Shown one piece after another: positions 24,620-31,926 of a stretch of 64,000 bases of DNA. The position numbers and the translations under genes are program-made. A model generated the notes under the pieces. That model made no database searches. It was not told the origin of the DNA and saw only the letters and a list, made by a program, of their open reading frames with translations. This DNA is from JAOUEA01 sp038249195 (GTDB taxonomy: Bacteria; Actinomycetota; UBA4738; HRBIN12), in the NCBI GenBank assembly GCA_038249195.1, contig JBBRWM010000003.1, forward strand, positions 186,001 through 250,000, written 5' to 3'. The first letter of the stretch is position 1; each line of letters opens with the position of its first letter.

Positions 24620-24952
24620 ATGGGCGAGGACGGGTGGACGACCGCGGTTGCGTTCGAGGAGCTACGCGAGGGGCGCGGCACCAAGGTCATGCTCGGCGCC
24701 GACGCGGTGCTCGTGGTGCGCAGCGAGGAGCGGCTGTTCGCCATCGGGGACCGCTGTACGCACCAGGGGGCGCCCCTGGACCGCGGGTCCGTGAGGATCG
24801 GCGGCTCGGAGGCCACGGTCACGTGCCCCGCGCACGGGAGCGTCTTCCGCCTGAGCGACGGCGGCGTGATCAGGGGCCCAGCCACCACCGCGGCGACCTC
24901 CTACGACGTGCGCGTCACCGACGGCACGGTGCAACTGCGTCCCCACGCGTAG
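24620..24952 (+). CDS. Rieske [2Fe-2S] ferredoxin
   Basis: The 110-residue protein has both Rieske cluster motifs, CTHQGAPL (Cys-x-His) and CPAHGSVF (Cys-x-x-His), with 19 residues between the two blocks. No membrane helix or catalytic domain is attached, so it resembles the soluble ferredoxin of oxygenase systems or the NirD-like small subunits. No partner oxygenase is near. Its stop overlaps the predicted -10 of pncB. Confidence 0.92.
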   Translation: MGEDGWTTAVAFEELREGRGTKVMLGADAVLVVRSEERLFAIGDRCTHQGAPLDRGSVRIGGSEATVTCPAHGSVFRLSDGGVIRGPATTAATSYDVRVTDGTVQLRPHA

Positions 24953-24955
24953 GCT
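24950..24955 (+). promoter_or_regulatory. -10 box (TAGGCT), leaderless pncB
   Basis: TAGGCT ends 8 nt before the ATG at 24964 and includes the Rieske stop codon. Confidence 0.45.
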
Positions 24956-24963
24956 GAGCGCTC

Positions 24964-26280
24964 ATGCCGGGGGCGCTGCTCACCGATCTGTACGAGCTCA
25001 ACATGGCGGCGAGCTACCTACGCCGCGGCATGCGCGGCGCCGCCACGTTCAGCCTCTACTTGCGCACCCTCCCGCCGGAGCGCGGCTTCCTGGTCGCCGT
25101 GGGTCAGGATGCCGCGCTGGCGTTCCTGGAAGCGCTGTCGTTCGACCACGAGGACCTCGCCTACCTCTCGTCCATCGGTTTCGACGAGGAATCGTTGTCG
25201 GCGCTGGGCGAGCTCCGGTTCATCGGCGATGTTTGGGCGGTGCCCGAGGGACGCGTCGTGCATGCGAACGAACCGATACTGGAGGTCACCGCCCCGATCG
25301 CGGTGGCGCAACTCGTCGAGACGTTCCTGTTGAACGCGGTGACGCTCGGCACCACCATCGCCTCGAAGGCGGTCCGGTACCGGCTGGCGGCCAACGGTCG
25401 CGACCTCGTGGACTTCGCGATGCGCCGCACGCACGGGATCGATGCATCCATCGTGGTGGCGTGGGCGAGCGCCATCGCGGGCTTCGCGGCCACGTCGAAC
25501 GTGGAGGCGGCGCGGCGCCTGGATCTCACGCCGACGGGCACGATGGCGCACGCCTATGTCGAGTCCTTCCCGGGCGAGCGTGAGGCGTTCGAGGCGTTCG
25601 CGGAGGATTTCCCGCAGCGCAGCACGTTCCTGGTGGATACCTACGACACGCTCGGCGGCGTGCGCACGGCGATCGACGTGATCCGCGACCGTGGGCTGAC
25701 GGAAGGGCTCGGGGTTCGCCTCGACAGCGGAGACCTCGACGCGCTCTCGCGCGCGGCGCGAACGCTGCTGGACGACGCAGGACTGCCCGAAGTACGGATC
25801 GTGGTCAGCGGCGGCCTGGACGAGCGCGACGTCGCATCCCTGGTCGCCGCCGGCGCGCCGATCGACACGTTCGGCGTCGGCACGCAGCTCGGCGTGTCCT
25901 ACGACGCGCCATGCCTGGAGTCGGTGTACAAGCTGGTGCGCTATGAAGGCCGGTCGGTCGTGAAGCTGTCTTCGGGCAAGCAGACCCTGCCGGGGGAGAA
26001 GCAGGTGTTCCGCAACGAACGGGGTGATGTGCTCGGCATGCGCGACGAAGATCTCCCAGGCGACCGTCTGTTGGAGCCGGTGATGCGAGACGGCGTGCGC
26101 CTCGCGGCGACCACGACCGCGGCGGAGGCTCGGTCGCGACTCGAGTCCGACCTCGCCGCCCTCCCCGAGGCCGCCAAGCGGATCGAGAACCCGGAGCGGC
26201 TCGCGGTGGGGATCTCGGACGCCCTGAGCGCCGCGGCGGCAGCTGCGCGCGAGGACGCGGTAGCACGCGCCGGGACCTAG
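24964..26280 (+). CDS. pncB: Nicotinate phosphoribosyltransferase
   Basis: Forms nicotinate mononucleotide from nicotinate and PRPP in NAD salvage. The 438 residues start LLTDLYELNMAASYLRRG, contain DFAMRRTHGIDASIV (active-site His region), the phosphoribosyl segment LVDTYDTLGGV, GVRLDSGDL and TFGVGTQLGVS, all typical. Length is normal. The stop shares CTAG with the convergent leuD stop at 26277-26280. Confidence 0.95.
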   Translation: MPGALLTDLYELNMAASYLRRGMRGAATFSLYLRTLPPERGFLVAVGQDAALAFLEALSFDHEDLAYLSSIGFDEESLSALGELRFIGDVWAVPEGRVVHANEPILEVTAPIAVAQLVETFLLNAVTLGTTIASKAVRYRLAANGRDLVDFAMRRTHGIDASIVVAWASAIAGFAATSNVEAARRLDLTPTGTMAHAYVESFPGEREAFEAFAEDFPQRSTFLVDTYDTLGGVRTAIDVIRDRGLTEGLGVRLDSGDLDALSRAARTLLDDAGLPEVRIVVSGGLDERDVASLVAAGAPIDTFGVGTQLGVSYDAPCLESVYKLVRYEGRSVVKLSSGKQTLPGEKQVFRNERGDVLGMRDEDLPGDRLLEPVMRDGVRLAATTTAAEARSRLESDLAALPEAAKRIENPERLAVGISDALSAAAAAAREDAVARAGT

Positions 26281-26861
26281 GCGATCGGGAGCCAGTCCGC
26301 TCTCGATGTCTCGTAGGCGGTGATCTTGTCCTCGTTGCGCAGCGTGTGCCCGATGTCGTCGAGGCCCTCGAGGAGACGCCGACGCGTGAAGTCGTCGATC
26401 TCGAACGCCTCGTCGAGGCTCGGGCCGCGCACGGCGCGACCCGTGAGGTCGACCTCGATCAGGGTGCCGGCGTCATCGAGGACGGCGTCCATGAGCGCGC
26501 GCACCGTCTCGGCGGGAAGCTCCACGGGCAGCAGGCCGATCTTGTGGCAGTTGTTGCGGAAGATGTCGCCGAAGCTCGGCGCGATAACGGCACGGAAGCC
26601 CGCGTCCTCGATGGCCCACGGCGCGTGCTCCCGGCTCGATCCACATCCGAAGTTCGCCCCCGCCAGCATGATCGAGGCGCCCGCATAGCGGGCGTCATTG
26701 ATCACGAAGTCCGGGTCCTTGCGCCATTCGGCGAACAGGAACGGGCCGAAGCCGGCGCGCTCGATGCGCTTGAGGTGCTCCGCGGGGATGATCTGGTCGG
26801 TGTCGACGTCGCTGCGGTCGATCGGCAGGGCGGTTCCCGCGATCACGGAGATCGGTTCCAT
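26277..26861 (-). CDS. leuD: 3-isopropylmalate dehydratase small subunit
   Basis: With LeuC it isomerises 2- to 3-isopropylmalate in leucine synthesis. The 194 residues include DVDTDQIIPAEHLKRIER, NFGCGSSREHAPWAI and FGDIFRNNCHKIGLLPV, diagnostic of LeuD. The ATG overlaps the leuC TGA by one base (TGATG), so translation is coupled. Confidence 0.97.
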   Translation of the reverse strand: MEPISVIAGTALPIDRSDVDTDQIIPAEHLKRIERAGFGPFLFAEWRKDPDFVINDARYAGASIMLAGANFGCGSSREHAPWAIEDAGFRAVIAPSFGDIFRNNCHKIGLLPVELPAETVRALMDAVLDDAGTLIEVDLTGRAVRGPSLDEAFEIDDFTRRRLLEGLDDIGHTLRNEDKITAYETSRADWLPIA

Positions 26862-28255
26862 CAGCCCAGATCCTCGGGGGTCGTGAAGTGTCCGGCGATG
26901 GCGGTGGCGGCGGCCACGGCGGGGCTCACGAGATGCGTGCGGCCGCCCCGGCCCTGGCGGCCCTCGAAGTTCCGATTGCTCGTGCTCGCGCTGCGATCGC
27001 CCGGGTTCAGCGTGTCGGGGTTCATCCCCAGGCACATCGAGCACCCCGCCCCGCGCCACTCGAATCCTGCCCGCTCGAACACCCGGTCGAGTCCCTCGGC
27101 CTCGGCCGCCTGCTTGACCGCGAACGACCCTGGCACGACGAGCGCGCGCAGGCCGCCGGCCACGGTGCGGCCCGCCACGACCGCGGCCGCGGCGCGCAGG
27201 TCCTCCAACCGGGAGTTCGTGCACGAGCCGATGAAGATGGTGTCGGGGCGCACCGTGCGCATGGGGGTGCCCGGCGTGAGGTCCATGTAAGCGAGCGCGC
27301 GGGCCGCGGCCTCCCGATGGCCCGTGTCCTCGAAGCTCTCGGGGTCGGGCACCGCTTCGTCGATCGTCACCGACTGCGCGGGGTTCGTGCCCCAGCTGAC
27401 GTACGGCCTGAGGGCCGCGCCGTCCAGCGTGACCTCCCGGTCGAAGGAGGCCCCCTGATCCGTCGGGAGGGAGCGCCATTCGTCCAGTGCGGCCTCCCAG
27501 CGCGACCCGGTCGGAGCGTGCGACCGTCCCTCGACATAGGCGAACGTGGTCTCGTCGGGCGCGACCATGCCGGCCCGCGCGCCCGCCTCGATCGACATGT
27601 TGCACATCGTCATGCGGCCCTCCATGGAGAGCGCGCGGATCGCTGAGCCCCGGTACTCGATGACATGGCCGATCCCGCCGCCGGTACCGATCCGGTTGAT
27701 GATGGCGAGGATGACGTCCTTCGCGGCGACGCCGGCGGGCAGCTCGCCGTCGACGGTCACCGCCATCGTTCCCGGGCGGTTCTGCGGCAGGGTCTGCGTC
27801 GCGAGCACGTGCTCGACCTCGGACGTGCCGATACCGAACGCGAGCGCGCCGAACGCGCCGTGCGTGGAGGTGTGGGAGTCCCCGCAGACGATCACGAGGC
27901 CCGGTTGCGTGTAGCCCTGTTCGGGTCCGATCACGTGCACGATCCCCTGGCCGGGCGACCCCATCGGGAACAGCGTGATGTCGAACTCCCGCGCGTTGCG
28001 CGTCAGGGCATGCATCTGCTTGGCGCTGATCGGGTCGGTGACCGGGCCCGGCGTGGTGGGCACGTTGTGATCCATGGTCGCCACGGTGAGATCCGGGCGG
28101 CGCACGGGGCGGCCGTGGAGGCGCAGGCCGTCGAACGCCTGGGGGCTCGTGACCTCGTGCACCAGATGCAGGTCGACGTAGAGGAGATCCGGCTCGCCCG
28201 CGGCGCGATGCACCACGTGGCGTTCCCACACCTTCTGGGCGAGCGTCTGCGCCAT
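26861..28255 (-). CDS. leuC: 3-isopropylmalate dehydratase large subunit
   Basis: The 464-residue aconitase-type protein has VCGDSHTSTHGAFGA, the [4Fe-4S]-ligating cysteines in FIGSCTNSR and GCSMCLGMN, and MDHNVPT near the N-terminus. GGAGG seven bases upstream supports the ATG at 28255. It faces the IclR gene across a 129-bp intergenic region that contains palindromic repeats. Confidence 0.97.
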   Translation of the reverse strand: MAQTLAQKVWERHVVHRAAGEPDLLYVDLHLVHEVTSPQAFDGLRLHGRPVRRPDLTVATMDHNVPTTPGPVTDPISAKQMHALTRNAREFDITLFPMGSPGQGIVHVIGPEQGYTQPGLVIVCGDSHTSTHGAFGALAFGIGTSEVEHVLATQTLPQNRPGTMAVTVDGELPAGVAAKDVILAIINRIGTGGGIGHVIEYRGSAIRALSMEGRMTMCNMSIEAGARAGMVAPDETTFAYVEGRSHAPTGSRWEAALDEWRSLPTDQGASFDREVTLDGAALRPYVSWGTNPAQSVTIDEAVPDPESFEDTGHREAAARALAYMDLTPGTPMRTVRPDTIFIGSCTNSRLEDLRAAAAVVAGRTVAGGLRALVVPGSFAVKQAAEAEGLDRVFERAGFEWRGAGCSMCLGMNPDTLNPGDRSASTSNRNFEGRQGRGGRTHLVSPAVAAATAIAGHFTTPEDLG

Positions 28256-28329
28256 GCACGGGCCTCCAAGAACCTCGGGCACACAAGGCGGATCCGGCGT
28301 TCCCTGCGAACCGCCGGTCCCAGGTGATC

Positions 28330-28384
28330 GGTACTGACTCGGGGCTTGTTCCAGATAGTGGAATCTGGTACTGATATCTGGAAC
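28330..28384. promoter_or_regulatory. Operator region between leuC and the IclR gene
   Basis: Perfect 10-bp arms GTTCCAGATA (28348-28357) and TATCTGGAAC (28375-28384) surround a nested TTCCA-N5-TGGAA (28349-28363). GGTACTGA also occurs twice (28330-28337 and 28367-28374). The downstream arm ends at the base before the IclR ATG, and TGATAT (28372-28377) could be its -10. TGGAA/TTCCA half-sites are typical of IclR-family operators. Confidence 0.65.
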
Positions 28385-29176
28385 ATGACCGTACCAGAGC
28401 CTCGTCCGCCTCGCGAGTCTCCTCTGCCTCGGGAGCCCGAGGCGCCGCGGAGCGGCGTGGGCGTCCTTGACCGAACCGTGGCGATCCTCGATGCGGTCGA
28501 GGGCGGCGCGCGATCGTTCTCCGCCATCGTCGACGTCACGGGCTACACCCGCCCCACCGCGCATCGGCTGATCAAGGCCATGCAGGGCCACGGTCTGCTC
28601 ACGCTCGTCGGCGCCCACGGGTACCGGCTGGGGCCCCGACTCCTCGGGCTGGCGGCCGCCGCCGCCCGCGACCTGCCATTGCGGGACCTCGCGAGGCCGG
28701 CGCTCATGCGCCTCGCCGACGCATCGGGCGAAAGCGCTCAGCTCTACGTCCTCAACGGCGACGAGCGCATCTGCATCGACGCCGTGGAGTCTTCGAGCGA
28801 GCTCCGCACGATCGTGCCGGTCGGCGCCACGCTCCCGCTCACGAAGGGCTCGGCCGGCAAGATCTTCCTCGCGTGGCTCGTGCCGCATCATCGCGAACAG
28901 ATCATCGGTGCGCTTGAGGAGGACGACCCCGTAGCGGCCAGCCGCCTTCGCACCCAGGCCGGCACTGCGCGGCGGCGCGGATGGGCCGAGAGTGTGGGCG
29001 AACGCCAGGCCGACGTCGCATCCGTCAGCGCACCCGTCGTGGACCGGTCGGGGGGCATCGTCGCGGTGGTTTCCGTCTCGGGCCCGGCGGGGCGGATCGG
29101 CAAGGCGGGGGGCAAGCGCTACGCCCCTGCGGTCACCGCTGCCGCGCGCAAGATCGAGGCCACGCTGGGCGCTTGA
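28385..29176 (+). CDS. IclR family regulator, NdgR/LtbR-like
   Basis: The N-terminal winged helix includes LDRTVAILDAVEGGARSFSA and GYTRPTAHRLIKAMQGHGLL; the effector domain contains LTKGSAGKIFLAW and SAPVVDRSGGIVAVVSVSGP. Size (263 residues) is standard. Divergence from leuCD matches NdgR of Streptomyces and LtbR of Corynebacterium, which control leuCD, so the same role is likely. The ATG at 28385 is chosen over one at 28346 because the operator and -10 occupy the intervening bases. It would be autoregulated and leaderless. Confidence 0.9.
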   Translation: MTVPEPRPPRESPLPREPEAPRSGVGVLDRTVAILDAVEGGARSFSAIVDVTGYTRPTAHRLIKAMQGHGLLTLVGAHGYRLGPRLLGLAAAAARDLPLRDLARPALMRLADASGESAQLYVLNGDERICIDAVESSSELRTIVPVGATLPLTKGSAGKIFLAWLVPHHREQIIGALEEDDPVAASRLRTQAGTARRRGWAESVGERQADVASVSAPVVDRSGGIVAVVSVSGPAGRIGKAGGKRYAPAVTAAARKIEATLGA

Positions 29177-29243
29177 GGGCGCCTCAGGATCGACACATCC
29201 GGCGGGTGTGGGACGCAGGTCCGCTGGGTATCCTCGTTTCCTC

Positions 29244-30872
29244 ATGCCGCTGGATCGACCCCTGGATGCGGTGCATCGCACCCTCGACGCCTGGCTGACC
29301 TCGCGACGGGCCATCACGGCCTCGGTCGTCTCCTTCGCGCTGGTCTCTCTCGTCGCGGCCACCCCGGGCTCGCCGTATCACCCGGTGCTGCCCGACGACT
29401 CCGGAGGTCCGCTGGGGCTATTCGCGAAGCTGCTGTGGATGAACCGGCTCCCCCACGGCGTCCTGATCGCGCTCGGCTTCGCGGCCATGATGGCGGCCGC
29501 CATCTCGTTCCTGCTGATCCTGTTCGCGGCCGAGCGCGGGATCGTCTCGTTGCGGACCGTGGTCACCTTGAGCCTGGCCTACTGCGCGACCGTCCTGGTG
29601 CTTCCGCTCCTGCTGTCCCGCGACGTCTTCAGCTACACCTACTACGGGCGGATCGTGACTCGCTACGGCGGGAACCCGTACGTGGATCCGCCCTCGAACT
29701 TCCCCGCCGCCGACATCGCGAAGTTCGTATGGCCTGGTTGGCGTGACACGCCGTCGGTCTACGGCCCCGTCTTCGTGTGGATCGCCGCCGCGATCACCGG
29801 GATGATCAACTCCCTCACCACGACGCTCTTCGCGTTCCGCGCGGTGGCGATCGGCGCCACCCTCGGCACGCTGTGGTTCGTCTACAAGACGATGCAGGTG
29901 GTCCGCCCGAGCAAGACGGCCTACGCGATGGCCTTCATCGGTTTGAATCCCGTCGTGCTGTTCCACACGGCGGGTGGTGGGCACGTCGACGCGCTGGTGA
30001 TGCTGGCCATCGCCGCCGCGATCTACCTCGCGGTCACCGACCGCACCCTCCCGGCCACCGCAGTGCTCACGCTCGGCGCCCTCGTGAAGGTCTCCGCCGC
30101 GGTCCCCTTGCTGCTGCTCATCATCTACGTGGTCGCGCGAACGGAGCCGGCACGCCGCCTTCGCGTGGTGGCCTCGCACGTGGGCCTAACAGCAGGGATC
30201 GGCGTGTTCGCGGCGATCCCCTTCATGCAATCGACCAACCCCACGCTGGGCATGCTGCAGATCGTCCAGCACGCGTCGTGGATCGCTCCGCCGGAGCTGG
30301 TGGAGCGCCTCTTCGAGGCCGCTGGGGCGTTGATGGCCGGGCCGGCGGGTGGCGAGATGGGGGTGGTGCTCGCGCGCGCCGCGATGTACGTCTCGCTGAT
30401 CGTCGGCGTGATCCTGGTGGCGCGACAGGTCGGACGCAAGGCCGCTGGCGAACCGATCGCCTATCTCGCCGGATCCTGGGGTTGGGCGCTGCTGCTGATG
30501 ATGTTGTTCTCGCCCACCCTGTTCCCCTGGTACTTCTGCTGGGTGTTGCCGGTGGCCTGGGCGCTGCCCAGGGTGCCGCGGCGCACGCTCGAGATCGCGT
30601 TCCTGGCGCTGTGCACCTCCCAACTCACGACCGAAAGCTTCCAGATCACCGGCTGGATCAAGGTGGACCTGCCTATAGGGCACCCGCTCCTGATCGTCCT
30701 GATGGTGTGGTTCCTGCGCGACCTCTACCTCCGGCTGCGGCACGACGTGCCGCTGGATGCCGACATCGACGTTGCGGCGTTTTCCCGCGCGGTGCGCGGA
30801 CGGGAGCCGCTCGTCGTGCCGGAAGCGGAGGGCGACTCAGAGCCCTCCGACGTCTCCGACTACCAGGCGTAG
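29244..30872 (+). CDS. MptB-like polyprenol-phosphomannose-dependent mannosyltransferase (GT-C)
   Basis: A 542-residue integral membrane protein with about twelve hydrophobic segments. The extracytoplasmic loop SRDVFSYTYYGRIVTRYGGN followed by TPSVYGPVFVW is characteristic of the MptA/MptB alpha-1,6-mannosyltransferases that extend lipomannan in actinobacteria. The loop Asp after the first helix would be the catalytic residue. TATCCT lies 9 nt before the ATG. A lipoglycan role is inferred from the family. The 3' end overlaps the convergent aldo/keto reductase by 13 bp. Confidence 0.8.
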   Translation: MPLDRPLDAVHRTLDAWLTSRRAITASVVSFALVSLVAATPGSPYHPVLPDDSGGPLGLFAKLLWMNRLPHGVLIALGFAAMMAAAISFLLILFAAERGIVSLRTVVTLSLAYCATVLVLPLLLSRDVFSYTYYGRIVTRYGGNPYVDPPSNFPAADIAKFVWPGWRDTPSVYGPVFVWIAAAITGMINSLTTTLFAFRAVAIGATLGTLWFVYKTMQVVRPSKTAYAMAFIGLNPVVLFHTAGGGHVDALVMLAIAAAIYLAVTDRTLPATAVLTLGALVKVSAAVPLLLLIIYVVARTEPARRLRVVASHVGLTAGIGVFAAIPFMQSTNPTLGMLQIVQHASWIAPPELVERLFEAAGALMAGPAGGEMGVVLARAAMYVSLIVGVILVARQVGRKAAGEPIAYLAGSWGWALLLMMLFSPTLFPWYFCWVLPVAWALPRVPRRTLEIAFLALCTSQLTTESFQITGWIKVDLPIGHPLLIVLMVWFLRDLYLRLRHDVPLDADIDVAAFSRAVRGREPLVVPEAEGDSEPSDVSDYQA

Positions 30873-31834
30873 GCTTCGGGCGCGGTCCCACCCGGACCCG
30901 GGAAGATCTCATCCAGCCGACCGAGCATCTCGTCGGTGAGCCGGACCTCGAGCGCCCGCATGGAGCCCAGGAGCTGGTCGCGTGTGCGCGGGCCGATGAT
31001 GGGCGCGGTGACGGCCGGCTGATGCAAGAGCCACGCGAGCGCGACGTCGGCGGGTCGCTCGCCCAGTTCCTCGCACAGCGACTCCCACCGTTGGAGCTTC
31101 TCGCGGTTGGCCTCGATCTCCCCGGCCATGTACTCCTGGGAACGGCGCCAGCCCGCCTCGACCTTCTGTAGCGCGCCCGCGAGCAGGCCTCCCGCGAGCG
31201 GGCTCCACGGGATCAGGCCCATGCCGTACTCCTGCACCGCCGGGATGACCTCGAGTTCGATCATCCTCGCGTTGAGGTTATAGAGGGACTGCTCGGTCGC
31301 GAGGCCCAGGGACCTGCGGTAGCCCACGATCTCGTTGGCCCGCGCGATGTGCCAGCCCGCGAAGTTGGATGAGCCCACGTAGAGGATCTTGCCTTCGCGC
31401 TTGAGCTGTTCGAATTCCTCCCACACCTCGTCCCACCAGGCGTCGCGGTCGATGTGGTGCATCTGATAGAGGTCGATGTGGTCCGTGCGCAGCCGCTGGA
31501 GCGAGGCCTCGCAGGCCTTGCGGATGGCGAGCTTGGACAGCCGGCCTTCGTTCGGCCAATCACCCATCGTCCCGAAGACCTTGGTGGCCAAGACCACCTT
31601 GTCGCGGCGCCCGCTCCCCTTCGCGAACCACCGCCCGATGATCTCCTCGGAGGTGCCAACGCCCAGGTGACGACCGTAGACGTTCGCGGTATCGAAGAAA
31701 TTGATGCCATGCGCGATGGCGGCGTCCATGATGGCATGGCTGTCTTCCTCGGACGTATGGGGACCGAAGTTCATGGTCCCCAGGCACAGGCGACTCACCA
31801 CCAGGCCCAGGCGGCCTACATGCGTGTACTCCAT
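30860..31834 (-). CDS. Aldo/keto reductase
   Basis: An NADPH-dependent oxidoreductase of the (beta/alpha)8 fold. The 324 residues have LGTMNFG, the catalytic Asp/Tyr in FDTANVYG, the Lys in VLATKVFG, His in LYQMHHIDRD, and GSSNFAGWHI. The ATG at 31834 begins one base after the discriminator of tRNA-Arg(ACG); no Shine-Dalgarno sequence is possible because the upstream bases are the tRNA acceptor stem. Homologues start with the same MEY-x-x-GR-x-GL pattern, so the start is right. Expression may depend on tRNA 3' processing. Confidence 0.93.
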   Translation of the reverse strand: MEYTHVGRLGLVVSRLCLGTMNFGPHTSEEDSHAIMDAAIAHGINFFDTANVYGRHLGVGTSEEIIGRWFAKGSGRRDKVVLATKVFGTMGDWPNEGRLSKLAIRKACEASLQRLRTDHIDLYQMHHIDRDAWWDEVWEEFEQLKREGKILYVGSSNFAGWHIARANEIVGYRRSLGLATEQSLYNLNARMIELEVIPAVQEYGMGLIPWSPLAGGLLAGALQKVEAGWRRSQEYMAGEIEANREKLQRWESLCEELGERPADVALAWLLHQPAVTAPIIGPRTRDQLLGSMRALEVRLTDEMLGRLDEIFPGPGGTAPEAYAW

Positions 31835-31835
31835 G

Positions 31836-31908
31836 CGCGCCGGGAGGGATTCGAACCCCCAACCTCCTGATCCGTAGTCAGGTGCTCTATCCGTTGAGCT
31901 ACCGGCGC
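31836..31908 (-). tRNA. tRNA-Arg(ACG)
   Basis: Acceptor GCGCCGG/CCGGCGC, D-arm TAGCTCAACGGATAGAGCA, anticodon loop CTACGGA and T-loop GGTTCGAATCC. CCA is not encoded. A34 is the target of TadA (23765-24226). The 3' end is one base from the aldo/keto reductase start. Confidence 0.97.
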
Positions 31909-31926
31909 AGGCCCCGGCAGCATAGC

